From positions 23,075,001 through 23,139,000 of the forward strand of contig OZ005609.1 in assembly GCA_963930655.1 (NCBI GenBank): a stretch of DNA of 64,000 nucleotides. The letters run 5' to 3'. Within the stretch, counting starts at the first letter, position 1, and each line of letters starts with the position of its first letter. The notes beneath the pieces are model-generated. The model was not told the origin of the DNA. It saw only the letters and a list, made by a program, of their open reading frames with translations, and did not search any database. The stretch comes from Myrica gale. Lineage: Eukaryota > Streptophyta > Magnoliopsida > Fagales > Myricaceae. This document shows, in pieces, positions 1-12,580 of the stretch. Both the position numbers and the translations under genes were made by a program.

Positions 1-112
1 AAACTAGGCAGTCTTAGTCATTGCTTCATCTCTCTTTATATTTTTAACTTTCCACAGATAGTTTTCCCTTTTGCTTTGTTGTACCTACTGAACATGCTAT
101 AATATGTAACAG

Positions 113-514
113 GAAAATTCCATTATCTACCAAGATGTCTTTGCTTGCATTCCCAATGATCACATACACTCCCGGTAAGATACTATCCACGACTGTGCTC
201 TCCTTTTTTCTTGCACTCTCGGTTCTCTCAGTTACTTGAGTAATGTTTCTATCAAACACAGAGCTGCTCTCAGGCAAAGCATGGCCCATCGGAAGGAAAA
301 ACTTGGCCACACCACTATTGATTTAGGAATAGCTCCCGAGAAGCTAGAATCCTATGAGAATGGAGAACGCAAGGTAATAGATCCTATGAAGAGATTGAAG
401 TCTACTAGGGGACATCTTGTTTCCTTCCCTTTAGAGTTCATGTGTGAAGAAAACAATCTGAGACCAATGTTCAACGAGACGGAGTTTTACGCAGCTCCTC
501 ATGTATTTCATTAA
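113..514 (+). CDS. PLDZ: Phospholipase D zeta (PX/PH-type PLD), C-terminal exons only
   Basis: The window opens inside the 3' end of a PLD zeta gene. Exon 113-174 follows an AG acceptor, ends at a GTAAGA donor and encodes a segment with the motif IIYQDVFACIPND. The terminal exon 232-514 joins in frame and carries RQSMAHRKEKLGHTTIDLG, then GHLVSFPLEFMC and a C-terminus ending in APHVFH before TAA. By memory of the family this is the conserved tail of plant PX-PH phospholipases D (PLD zeta1/zeta2, also PLDP1/P2), which hydrolyse phosphatidylcholine to phosphatidic acid and act in phosphate-starvation and auxin-related membrane trafficking. The two HKD catalytic motifs and the PX/PH domains lie upstream of the window, so function cannot be judged. 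I cannot tell zeta1 from zeta2. No lesion is visible in these exons. Confidence 0.88.
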
Positions 515-2160
515 GGAGGTAGGAAAATAGTAGGCAGATAAAATATAGAAGAGGAGGATTGTTTTTATTTTAATTGTATATAATCCCATATATTACAGAG
601 AAAACAGGTATAGTAATAGAAACCAGTTGCAGAAAGTTGACAGAACTCGCAACGTCGGTAGATATATATGTGTTGGGCAAAATTTCTCAAAGGCCACATT
701 GGCCTTCATCTATTCTTTGTACAGCTACAACTACTGGTTGTAAGGAAAACAAATGTACATACATTCATTTTGCATTTACTCTTAAGAGTGTTCCATTATC
801 CTTGTACTCGCACAGTGAAGTCTTATATGTATGTTGTATTCCCTTCTCGTTTCATATATTTGTTCTGGATTTTGTGAACCACTCCATATTATGGTTTCCA
901 AATTCCAAATAATGATGTGTTCTGGAATTGTTGTTGCTTTCTACCCATAGGAAGATTTTCGTAGATATGGAAAACCTTCTGTTTTTAACAGAACCTGACT
1001 TATATAAGATATGGCTAAGAACTTAACTCTATATCATAAGATAATTGTTGGAACTTCCATGCAAATTGAGCACTAAAAGGGTAAGTTGTAAGGAGCAAAC
1101 GATTTAGTAATTTGACGTTAGGGGAAAGGAAATTCCACAAGTTGTTTGGAAGATCAGGTTTCATTTTGCAGATTCTCTGGGTCTGCAATTGGATTCAACA
1201 GCGCAGGCAAAAGTTCACAAAGAACTATAAGCAAGACGAAGCCAGGAATTAACTATTGGAGTCAATTACATGAAAAAGATTTTTATGGGTTCAAAATGAA
1301 TAAAACATACAAAAAAAATTCAAAAATCTATGAAAAAAGAGTAAAGAATATGCTGCTTTTGGAGGATTGGCCCCAGCCAGCCCCCCTTGGCTTGTCTTTG
1401 CATGTAAGAGAGGAAATACTCCTATAATTTTTTTTTCTTTTTCTTGTAAACCTTTCTTCAAGTGTTTGATAGGATTTACAAACGTATTCTGAGCTACATT
1501 AATGAATGCAATAAAATTCACAAATAAATATCTAAAATCTCAAAAAATTCTACACAAATATCAATATCTTTAATTCAAACTCCAATAACATTTTACACAA
1601 ACTTTAATATCTTTCGATAAAAAATTCTAATCTCTGTACTTTTTTATCAAATTCCAATACTTTTTTATTAAAAAATTAAATCAAATCATATTCTCTACAT
1701 TTTTTACAAACTCTAATAAAAATTAAATAATTTTTAAAACTTTTCACCAACGTTTACACAAAAACCTATAAAAACTCTAATTTACACGAATATTAACAAA
1801 ATCTTAAAAATCTTACATCCCGAGACTTCAAACTTCTTCCCTCTCCCATAAGCCAAAGCAAAATACTCCGTAATTGGAATTAAAATTTATGCAAATTGCA
1901 GCATGCTAGCGAAGCAAACTCAATCTTTATATTGATAAATAAATAATTAAATCAGTTAAAAGTTATAATACGTCTAACTATTTTCTATTATCCTATTTCT
2001 TTATTATAAATGTGAAAAGTTACCTTAGTTATAAATATATAGGCTCCAAATGGGTAGCCGAGCTCAAAATTATGGCTTTGTAAAAATATGGATTTCAAAA
2101 CTCCGTTCTTTAGGTAATTGACCAGAAAAAAGAAAGCATAAAAAGGAACCTCAAGTATTT
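515..2160. other. PLD zeta 3' flank and AT-rich intergenic DNA
   Basis: The first few hundred bases after the PLD stop are probably 3' UTR. The rest shows no supported gene. About 1480-1820 is an AT-rich, C/A-biased repeat that recurs at 10.0, 12.0 and 41.4 kb (see the dispersed repeat entry). Confidence 0.5.
1480..1820. repeat. Dispersed AT-rich repeat family (copy 1)
   Basis: Shares ordered phrases with 10.02-10.22, 12.04-12.27 and 41.41-41.78 kb: a block with AATAAAATTCACAAA, then TTTTTATTAAAAAATTA, AAATCAAATCAT, TTTTTACAAACTC and ACAAAAACCTATAAAA. The shared order of phrases over about 300 bp shows a dispersed repeat rather than chance AT-richness. Copy 41.41 kb begins near GTTCGTTTGCAAAAGTATTC, and the same head appears alone at 50.12 kb. 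No coding capacity is seen; likely a non-autonomous transposon relic. Confidence 0.55.
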
Positions 2161-3283
2161 TCCGGTGTTTTGAGATGGCAAAATCTTATTGGTCATTCTC
2201 CTATGCCAGGTCAACAAAAATAAAATGGAAAAGAGTATTTCAGACGTGTCGATTACAAATAACAAGTGCATCGATTTCTATACAGCGTTGGTCCATTCTC
2301 CAATATCCTGTTTTTTTTTGGCAATTCTCCAACATCCTTGTTTTCCCTCTGCACGATTCCTATTTCCTGGCCTCCTACTGGAGCTTTACTGAAAAACACT
2401 ACCGAACCAAACCGTCCAGTTTCCAATAGACGAGGTACTAACCGCAGCTATGAAATTTTTGTTCTTTTCTTTTTCCGTGTACTTAGGAGTATAGTATCCG
2501 GTATAGGGTCTTGCTAATTTTATGTCCGTCTCCATTTACAGCATTTCATGGTGTTTTCACTTGGGTGGTTTGTTTGAGGAAAAGATTAGTGCTTTATGAT
2601 CGCTACAGCTAAATTGTTGCTGGTTTTGTTTTGTCGATTTCTGTGTGCACCTGTTTCTGCATTTCATGCTTTGTCAGATTGGATGCTTTATGGCTAGTAT
2701 TTTGACAGTTCTACGATGTTGTGATGTCCATTTGAAAATGTGAGATGACTGGTCGAGTATATTGTTCATGCGGTTTTGGAATGTATATTGTATGGGGATC
2801 GGTTTCGAGTGAAAGTGAAGGATGATTTGGTTTTGTCTAAAACTTCGTCGGTTGCTGAGAGAGACTGAGGAAATAAAGTGAAATACTGAACCTTCTGTAT
2901 TTGTTACAACATAAAGGAAGAAAGAGAAGGGAAGATAGGACTACATCTAGGTCGATTGTTTTGTAAATGGGTGTTGATTTTGTCTAGGAGGCCATTCTTT
3001 GTTAGAATCGGCCATTGAGGTACTGGAGTTGTTTATTGGATGTGCAAAACGAGCTAGTATCCAATCCATCACTGGTTGATTTGTCTAAGAGTTTCATCTT
3101 TTGAACCACGTATTAGCCAGGTCCCCCCCCCCCAAGAAGCCTAATTCTTGGGATTCTCCACTAGTTTTGCATCAACCATGCAGACGTGACTTCTAACGTG
3201 ATATTGGAATTACTTTTCTACCTGGATTTTTCTTAGTTGTGTATCTTTCCCCCAAGCAATTCTTAAAACATTATGTTTATAAC

Positions 3284-3306
3284 AGTGTGTGTGTGTGTGT
3301 GTGTGT
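3284..3306. repeat. (GT)n microsatellite
   Basis: A run of about eleven GT dinucleotides lies about 80 bp upstream of the TEN1 start codon and may fall in its 5' UTR. It is a potential length polymorphism. A separate poly-C run lies at about 3123-3133. Confidence 0.9.
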
Positions 3307-3382
3307 AATGGTGATTTGGTAGAATATATCTATCAACTTGCAAGGAGGATTCAGTCCTTTTTTAGCTAAAGGCTGTGGCTTA

Positions 3383-5931
3383 ATGGGATCATCTGCAATA
3401 AAATCTGGTGCATTAGTGTCATTACAAGACTTATACCCTTCTTCTCCCTTCTTCAAGCAAGGGGCTTCAGTCAGAGTTACGGCAAAGTAAGACTTCTGCC
3501 CTTCAAATGCCAAAATTTTATTGGTCGTACATTTCATGTGCATGAATTTCTGTGCCTATTGTCTTCCTCTTGTATGCTTTTTTTTCCAAGTTCTACAAAG
3601 ATTAGTAACAGCATCCCCCTGAGTTTCCGCTAGCGATTCCAAATTCTACTGGGTTATTAGAACGCTGATTTTAAGGCTTACAAATTTTAAAAGGTGAACT
3701 TCTTCTATTTGTATCTCTATTTGTTATATGAGAGAAGATGGTAGTTTGCTGAAGGATGTTGGCAGTATCCATTCAGGGGAAGTGGGGCATTGATAGAGAA
3801 GGTGGTACTTATGGTCCTGGAATTGGTTGCAATGGTGTAGAATGAGAAAATCTGAGATGGAACTGGGATGGTGGTCAACATTTCAGAGCGATGTTGGTGA
3901 CACTGGAGGAGGTGGTGATGATGTTTGGTGAGAGTGGTAATAGTATAGTTGTTACAACAAGTGGAGAAATGGGGAGTTGAGATGGGATCAGACTTAGAAG
4001 AAGTGACCTGGGAGATTTTCCTGCAACAAACATGGTGGCAGTGGACTTGATTGTATTGCATGGTGATAGGTGAATGATGGTGATAATAGTGATGGAAGCA
4101 GCAGCATTGGCTTTGGTGGAAGGTGAACGTTATTACAGTACTTTTAGAATGGGCAACAGCAACAGGGCAAAGGAGGCAGTGATGGAGATGGAGGGGATTG
4201 TTAGAAATTTTGATAGGAGTCAACTAAAAGGGTGTATCGATTGCGATGGATTATGTCGCATCCTGGTTTTTTAAGTTTTGCCATTAGTTTATCAAAATGC
4301 TGTTGATCTAGAAAGCTTAGTTGTATGTAGCATGGGGAAACGTGCCTAAATGGTGAGTGTCCAGTTGGAGGGAACAGGGGGGCATTTTAAGGCACAGAGA
4401 TGTACCAGGGGAAGACCAAAAGAGGCTTTCTGAGGGCATTACTCGAGGTCTTGGTCAAAATTGGCTTTCTTAAGTAAATCTTCAGGATCTGACAGGTTCT
4501 GCCCTCTTCTTGATAAATCTTTCCGTACATACTTATAAATGGATAAAAGAAGGGAAAACCTATAGGTATATTTCTACGATCTTCTCTCTCTCTCTCTCTC
4601 CATGAGAAATTTTTGTAGAACCCAAATTGGTCCATTTCTTGGGTACCTCGTAGACGCAATCAGCAAGCTCATCTCCTTGCGAAATGGGCAGCTGATTTTC
4701 ATGTTTCTGGAATTTGTAATAGTTCTAGTATTCCCATGGATATTCTTACCTGTGACTCTATGCTCTCTTAATCAATTATATGGATCAAGAAAAAAAGAAC
4801 TACTCTATCCATCTGGGTTCCAATAGTAGCTTGTTGCAGTACTAGAACAAGATATTTGAAAGCTGGCTATTAGTGCTGTGGTTATCTTGGTCATACCTAA
4901 GAGGCTTCAAATGAGCTGGTTCTCATAATCTAACCATGTAGTTTATATTTTGTTTTTGTTGGCTGGTCTTGTCATTTGTAATATCATATTAAATTCCCAC
5001 CTGGAGGAAGAGTTTTGATCATAGTCATGCTTACATCAATTTTGGTTTTCTAATCTTGTGCATTGGGATTTTTGAACTATGAAGTTGTGTGTGGTTAAAA
5101 CAAGATACCATTGTAGACCAGTGGGATGCCCATTAGAGTATTTAATTATTTGATCAGCAAACAGCCTAATACAATTGGTACCTTAATACAGTCTTGGATA
5201 TTATACAGCAGTAGGTCCTATTCTAAAGTTTCCTTTGCTCTGGATGTCCTTGTCATTAATGTCAGAGGTATCCTGCAATCGTTGAATACATCATAACCAT
5301 GAAGAGATCAATTACATTTCCCTCAGCATGGTTGATGCTAATCTGTAACTAAAATATAGTTCAAATGTCAACGGATCTTAATAACTGGAAAAGGTCAACT
5401 GATTTAGACACTTATGTAATGCCTGACTCTATAATATATTATTTAGGCTGGTCTGGGTGGCTGGATGATTGCAGCTTATGGATTTTATTATTTTCATTGT
5501 TAATTACTCATTTAAATAATCCAGGATAATTGGAGAGCTTATATTTTGTTTTCCAGCAGGCTACAAGAGTATTCTGTTGAGACAGCCATAGTCATAGTTG
5601 TCGATGGAAATGCCAGCCTGAAGGTCAACACCCAGCAACTGAGGGACCTAACCTTTCGAGTAGGTTCCATCTACCAATTTATCGGTGAACTCCTTATCCA
5701 ACCTGATTATGAGGTATGTTTGTACAATCGTTTGACGGCTTATATCATCTTTCTCTCTCGTACACGCAGAAATTCAGAAGCTAAGATGCTAACAACAAGC
5801 TTGATGTTCCATTTTAGGCTATACTGGAAGCACGTGTAGGTAGAAATGTCGATGGTATTGATTTAAATCTCTATCATCAGTCTCTGCAGCTATTAAGACA
5901 GTTTCAAGCTGATCACTTGAGCACAACTTAA
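3383..5931 (+). CDS. TEN1: CST complex subunit TEN1 (telomere capping protein)
   Basis: Three exons, 3383-3486, 5560-5713 and 5818-5931, join in frame to 123 codons. The protein starts MGSSAIKSGALVSLQDLYP, continues through FFKQGASVRVTAKLQEYSV and FRVGSIYQFIGELLIQPDY, and ends with LNLYHQSLQLLRQFQADHL. This matches my memory of plant TEN1 (Arabidopsis TEN1/MDO1, about 125 residues), a single OB-fold protein that joins CTC1 and STN1 in the CST complex protecting telomeres and helping lagging-strand fill-in. The start was chosen because it is the first ATG of exon 1 and gives the family's usual length. Intron 1 is long (3487-5559) and holds low-complexity sequence and a CT microsatellite; intron 2 is 104 bp. 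All junctions are GT-AG and no disabling change is seen. Confidence 0.9.
3487..5559 (+). other. Intron 1 of TEN1
   Basis: A 2.07-kb intron between a GTAAGA donor and a CAG acceptor. It contains a GGT/GAT-rich simple region (about 3720-4230) that produces spurious His/Ser-rich reading frames on the opposite strand, and a (CT)n run at 4581-4600. No nested gene was found. Confidence 0.8.
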
Positions 5932-7400
5932 TTAAGTTTTGCACAACCGGCTATCTCTCCTGGAATGTCATCATGGTAAACTCTTTAAAACTCCTGAACG
6001 TATCGTTTTTTTGGACTCTCTTTCTGGAGCTCAAATACTGATATTTAACAACGTCATCAGAATCAATGTGAGAGTACATTTGGATGGAATGCTTGAAAAA
6101 TATTCTCAGCTTATGTAAGAGGTCCTAAAATTGTATTCTTCATGCAAAACAATTATAATCTACTGAAACTCACAAAGAGCCTCGCTCTAATCACATCATA
6201 ATTGATGATTTCACTCCACTCTACCATAGGTGAGCATCCCTCTGAATTCTTAACCTCAGGCCTTCGAATATACTTCTTTAGCCCCATACATGAATCATCT
6301 GAACAGAAGTTTAAACACTCCTTCACTGCAGGCTTGGGTCTTGCCTCTCACAATTGCCAAAAAAAATTAAATAAATAAATGAGCCATTAACTATATACCA
6401 CCAACTACCACCCGATGCAAATATCCGACATATTCATGTATATGTATTTTCAACCTCGATTTCATTGTCCTGATGTCTGATGACAAGGGAATCTCTTGTA
6501 GTTGTGCTGTCCCTGCTGGAGTGCAGCGCAACCTACCACAAGTCTAGAGGCTAAAAGGCCAGTAGGCCCCCAAGTATATTATGCCATAGTTGATTTAAAG
6601 AGTGATCTTATCAGGCTTTCAATATGCAAATATAGCCACGGAACACTTTTATAACATTCATTGTGCAGCAATTTCCTGGATTCTGATGTTTACTTAAGGT
6701 TCATAACCAGTCGGTTCAAAGGTACAAACAACTCACCAGTTCAGATATATAGGCAATAAAATATGTTTTGAGATAGTAACATATAAATTAGACTACTTTT
6801 CTAAAATAAAATTCACTTGAATCTACTTTACATTATAAACATAACTTCATGTCGAAATAAACGGAGCCAACCAACCAATGACATGTAATTCCAATATATA
6901 TTGTAATTTATATATCTTTTTCGTTTTCTTAGGTTGAAGAGAAGATCGTATTCGTACGACCAACCAATGAGATTTTCTTACTAATGTACAGCAGTTTAAA
7001 TAAACTTAAAGGTCCATCATCTAGGACCCTAGCTTGTCCAGTTGATTAAACTGCAGAGCATTGAATGGCCACCCACTGTTTATTGGGCTGAAGAAAGCAA
7101 GTACAAAATTACAAATTGCCAACAAGGCCTGGGTGAATTCGGTGGAAGGATGAGTTGGTTGGCAAAGTTGCTGCTCAACACATGAAGCATGAGGTGGCAG
7201 TGAGCTTGGTTGTCAAATCACACAAGAGACCACTCATTCTCAGAATTTAGACTTTTGATCCATCTACAAATTGCAGAAGAATTCTCCAGCTAAGTTTCTG
7301 TTAATGCCTTCTTGTTTTTTATTGGGGTAAGTAAGTTTCTATTAACGTCAGTCCAAACCAAACTTGAACGTTTTCGTTTAACTACCTCAACATAATTTAG
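5932..7400. other. TEN1 3' flank and intergenic DNA
   Basis: No supported gene. A short open frame on the minus strand at about 6165-6345 reads VKECLNFCSDDSCMGLKKY but has no usable start or partner exons; it is recorded as a weak observation only. Confidence 0.45.
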
Positions 7401-7506
7401 CATAGGTAATAGGTTGAGTATTATATGCAGCTCAAAACGGGTAGAGTTTACATGTGGACAAAAAGCCAGTCAAATTAAGACCACCACAAACACGTGGCTA
7501 ACCTAC

Positions 7507-8163
7507 ATTAGCAAGACTATTGTTGTTCGAATTTTTCTAAGATTAGTTCCAACCTACCTCTATAACTTTGTCGCACCCTTATTCAAAGTCACTTGGGATG
7601 CCCTTCAAAAGAGGTTATATGGTCTACTTCTCTATGAATCCAAGAGAACCCACTTGGGATCCACTTCAATGGGGCAATTTGGGTCAAACTTATGGGACCT
7701 AGTCGTCCGTGCCCATCTAACACTGCAAAAATGTTGGAAATTATTGGGTAGTGCCATTTAAATCACATGACACATTTGCTTTACATAGGCCATAAGTGCT
7801 AGTGGTCAGTCTTTCTTCTGAACCACCCACATTAACAAGACTACTGTTGTTCGAATTTTTCTAAGATTAGTTCCAACCTACCTCTATAACTTTGTCGCAC
7901 CCTTATTCAAAGTCACTTGGGATGCCCTTCAAAAGAGGTTATATGGCCTACATCTCTATGAATCCAAGAGAACCCACTTGGGATCCACTTCAATGGGGCA
8001 ATTTGGGTAAAACTTACGGGACCTAGTCGTCCGTGCCCATCTAACACTGCAAAAATGTTGGAAATTATTGGGTAGTGCCATTTGTGCAGTGCTGAAATCA
8101 CGACACATTTGCTTTACATAGGCCATAAGTGCTAGTTGTCAGTCTTTCTTCTGAACCACCCAC
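7507..8163. repeat. Direct tandem duplication, two copies of about 325 bp
   Basis: Unit 1 (7507-7830) is followed immediately by unit 2 (7831-8163). Both run from ATTA(G/A)CAAGACTA to TTCTGAACCACCCAC with few substitutions and a short insertion in unit 2 (about 8080-8093, GTGCAGTGCTG). The units are adjacent and in the same orientation, so a local tandem duplication is the simplest explanation. Open frames through them are not conserved between copies, so no gene is called. Confidence 0.9.
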
Positions 8164-10235
8164 TAAAATTTAAGATCAAGATTCGCCTTCCTTTTGTTTA
8201 ATCTTGGGTGGGGTTGAGAGGGCAAAGGTAAATAATTAGACGTTGATTTTTCCAGAACTTTACGAGACTATAAAGGCCAGGTGGGACACCTGCCATTGCC
8301 AATATAAAAAAAGAGAAAGAACTCTCAGCCCTCCTCTAACGCATTCTCTGGAAGCTCTGGACGTCGTTATCCAGTGCACCGCCCCACATCTGATTGTTCG
8401 GTCATGGCGTGGCAGCCCTAGAATGGACCAAATCTGAGGCGTTACCTTACTCGTGGGCCCATGCACGCCTCCTAGTCGTTCACTCCCGGCCTTTGCACCG
8501 ACATTCATCATTTGGCCTTGTAGTCTTCAAATAACTTGCCTGCGGTTCTCACACCCAAAGCCAAGGTGCTCGTCCTTTGAATATTCCAGCTTAATTTTTT
8601 TAAAAAAAAAATTAGTTACCATCACTTAGAAATTAGAACTTTAATTGATTTTATCAATTTGTAATGAACAGGGATAAAAATTATCTATAATTATTTGCTC
8701 GAATTAAAATTATAAAAAGATAAAAACACAATAAATATAAAATATAAATTTTTTTCTAAGCAATATAAAATATACATGTAAGTAAAATATGATTCACATT
8801 ATTGTAATTTTAATGTATTTATGGATCAAATTTTCTCTAACTTATTATTTGAATTGAATAGTTCAATTCTAAAAAGAGATTATCATGCTCTTATTAATTA
8901 CCAGTAAGATGGGTTTTCTAACTTTCAATAGTTTTTATATATATTTTTTGTTCAATTAGATCATTGAATTCTGACAATAAATTAAAAAAGATATTAATTT
9001 TATATTTATCTCTTTATAAATATTATACCATCATATTGAAATAAGATATTATAGAGAACTTTTATTTAATAGCTAGCGACTCCGAAAGCGATGCACAATA
9101 CAAAGGAATGTCATTTTGTGCACCATAACCTTCCCTTGAGGGAGATAAATGCTACCAACTATAGGATCCGAGACCTTTTATGAATCGGACCCACCAAAAT
9201 ATATGGTTCATATTGAGGATTTTAATCTTTATTGTGGGATCATTCGACACCGACAAATTCATAGCACTGAGCGGCCATGAATATTTATAAGTGGGAGTCA
9301 TGGAGCGGGTCCATCTGATCTCGACCTTTCTCTGGGCTGCACTTACGTAATTGGACCTAAATTTTCTTCCTATCACCGCTCTACCACCACTACGGTTATA
9401 TTTGTTTACTGAAATTTTATCATTCTTAAAATTTTTACACAATAAAAAATTAGAATATAATCTCTCTTATCATCATATCATTACTTTTCACTATAATAAA
9501 TATTAAAAATTATTTATCTTTTTATTTTCTCACCAAATTTAATACTCTAAAATTTTAATCTTCCCAAAATTTTAACACTCAAACACAACCTGAGCACTTA
9601 GGTGAATATCTGTGTTGACTGTGCATGTGAACTTGCTCTTTGGGCAGTCCATTGATCTTCTTGAATAATACTCCTCGATGGCAACGAAAGAGAAAGAGAG
9701 AAATAGAGAAATGTTTAATAAATTTTTTAGATTATTTTTTTAGAAGAATTTGATAATTTAAAATCTCTAAGTGCGTGTAATAAAATCTCTAAGCGGGTAG
9801 AATTCAATTATAAAATAAATAATGAGTCATTGCATTCTTTTAAAAAAAAAACCAACCATCTGTAACAGGAATATACAAGCCTATACGTCGTTCCTGGATG
9901 ACTCATAATTTGTGTGCCTTTATGTCAAATTTGTACAAACGACGCGACGTGAGACGGAGAGATATTTGTTTTGTAGAAGTATTCTAACCCATAATGATTA
10001 CAACAGCGATCCGGTACTTTTTAGAAAAAAAATATCTAATAAATTTTATCCTTCCGTATTTTTTATAAACAAAAATTACATCAAGTTTTCTCATTATATC
10101 TTTTTATAAATTTTAATTAAAAATTAAATATCTTTAAATTTTTCACAAATTTTTATATAAAAATTTAATCTATATAAATATTAATAATTCTATAAAATAA
10201 ATTAAAAAATTTCACAATTTACATCTCGATAAAAA
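8164..10235. other. Intergenic AT-rich DNA
   Basis: No gene supported. 8580-9070 and 9430-9600 are very AT-rich. 10.02-10.22 kb is a copy of the dispersed repeat described at 1480-1820. Confidence 0.5.
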
Positions 10236-10650
10236 GGGAATTGACAGTTTCATACTGGGTTTTGACCATTTTAACGGTTTGATCCCTAGGAAATAAATCC
10301 TAACAAAAAACTCCTCAAACTATTATCTTTTGACAAAACGCACTTTCCGTCAGGCTTCCGTCAATCCCCTTAACGGAGGCTCAAAACACGTCAGCAATTT
10401 TGTACTGGTCGACCGCTTCATGTACCGGTCGACCGCTCACATACATGATCTATTTCAAAACATATACCGATTGACCAGTACAAATTTGCTGACGCGTTTG
10501 GGCCTCCGTTAAGGGGATGGACGGAAGCCTGAATAAAATGTACTTTGTCAAAAGATAATAGTTTAAAGAGTTTTTTGTTAGGATTTATTTCTTATGGATC
10601 AAACCGCTAAAAGGATCAAAACTCAAGGATTAAATTTTCAATTCCCCCAA
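10236..10650. mobile_element. Foldback / MITE-like element with long inverted arms
   Basis: The left end (GGGAATTGACAG, then AACGGTTTGATCCCTAGG) is matched by the reverse complement of the right end (ending CAATTCCC). The two arms, each about 180-190 bp, mirror each other through CTTTTGACAAA, CTTCCGTC and CCCCTTAACGGAGGC up to a short centre near 10430-10450. ATAAAAA occurs immediately before the left end (10229-10235) and just after the right end (10650-10656), a candidate target-site duplication; exact boundaries are uncertain by a few bases. No coding capacity. Transcripts would fold into a near-complete hairpin. Confidence 0.8.
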
Positions 10651-10656
10651 TAAAAA

Positions 10657-12580
10657 TGCAACACCCCACCAGCTATAGAGACAACCTTTTCAGTTGAGGT
10701 AGATATCTCCCAACTCCAACATACTGTTTACTTTTAGAAAACAAATCGAAACTCCATTTTGTGCGTCTCCAAAGATGTGGTTGTATGTATATTGGGACGA
10801 AACTTAATTTATTGTGACCAAAATTTTGACTTTTGAGAACGGGATATTTTTTTCCTAATACACCAAAAATATTAGATTTATTATATTGGAGTGAAACAAT
10901 ATGGCACGTAAGAGAAGATTTGCTCATGCACGGTAATGGGATTACTTCCGCTCAATTATTTAATTGGTCCTTATAGTATTTTAAAATCTTAAATTAGTCT
11001 TCAGTGTAAGTATTCTATAATTAAAGATCTTAAATTATTTTGATCGAGGTTAGTACGTATTCTATGATTAAAGATCTTTCTAACACGTGGACTTTGCCCC
11101 TTCAAGATTTGTCGATTTTATATATCTTGTTAGGTGTTACGATTACTCATATGCATTAATCCTTATCTCTTCCATTAAAATAGTGTAAGATGCTCTGAAA
11201 ATATCAACATTGATGTGGGGGCTTGAAGGATCGGAAAGGGCAAAGGCCTGAAAATATCATTTAATTATTTCAAGGCGAATTAAAGTAATGTGTTGAAACA
11301 TGTGAACATACGATAATAGAAAAAAATGGCATGGGCATCCATAATCTCTAACATATATGAACATTGTTTGAAAGTATAGAACTAATATTTTCCAATTTGG
11401 TTAGGAAAAATATATAAATCCAGATGAATATTTAGCTGAATTATATGTATACTTATAATATAAAAAAAAAAATTGGTCACTAAATTGAATAAGCCGAGGT
11501 TTGAAATTTGTTTATTTTAAGGTTTCAAGTTTAAAGTCTCTACGTGTTATTAATCATTTAAGGCCACCCATAAATGATTGAATCAGTAATTATTCAACTT
11601 ATGTGAAACTAGAGACTTCATATAAGTTATCGAACGTAGAGAAAATAAACTACTTTGCACACTATCACTAATTATATCTTACAACGGGTAAAATTAATGT
11701 ATTTAGTAATTTATAGGATTAAATAATATAATAAAATTTGTAATTTAAATTAGTAAATGATATTTAGATGAAAGTTTTCTGATATGAGAATTTTCTAACA
11801 TATGAATATTATTAATATATATTATTTACCAATTATAACGGCTCCCAAAATTTGGCTACTAGGAATCAAAAGTGTAGGAATACAACAAAGCCAATAAGAT
11901 CCTCGTTTTCCAATTTGCGTTACAAAACAAATAAATAAAAAAGAAATGAGAAATGTGAACAAGGCGAAAATTAGGGTTACCTTCGTTTTCTATATTTTTT
12001 TAGAATTTAAATACATTCACAAAACTACCACCGGACATATTCAGAATTCAAACACAAATATCAATACATTTTACACAATCTCCAACAATTTTTTACACTT
12101 TTATTCAATATAAATTTTCTCCCTCTATACTTTTTCACATAACTACAATATTTTTTTATTAAACAATTATATCAAATCATTTATCTCTCCAATTTACACA
12201 AAAACTAATAAAATACTATTCAACATAAATATTCACAACTTCTCTAAAATCCTATAATTTTTACTCAATATAAAAATAGACCCCTCAAAAATTGAAGAAT
12301 TAGTTTTAATGTAACCCTAATTTTTTCAAAGTTTTTACATTAACCCCCAAAATTACATTATTATACTTTAGCTCCTCTGCATGTGAACCCGGCTGACGTT
12401 TCATAGTGTTTACGGACGCTGTAAGTGGAAATTTATACGGAAACAAATTACGAGACTCATAAAATTATTAAGATATAGAAGGAAAAGGAAAAGGAAAAAC
12501 GGGAGAAGTACAGAAACGTTTAGTTCGAGGCTTGATGCAAGCCTTTTTTAGTCACAAACATTAGACAGGCTGTTAGATTA
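10657..12580. other. Intergenic AT-rich DNA
   Basis: No gene recognised. It includes another dispersed-repeat copy at about 12040-12270. Confidence 0.5.

Noticed and set aside
2175..2517. Three overlapping plus-strand ORFs
   Set aside because: They overlap in all three frames, show no family resemblance and lie in the TEN1 upstream region; chance frames in T/C-rich DNA.
3717..4223. 168-codon minus-strand frame rich in His, Ser, Thr and Cys
   Set aside because: It is the complement of a GGT/GAT-rich simple region inside TEN1 intron 1; no domain and clear low complexity.
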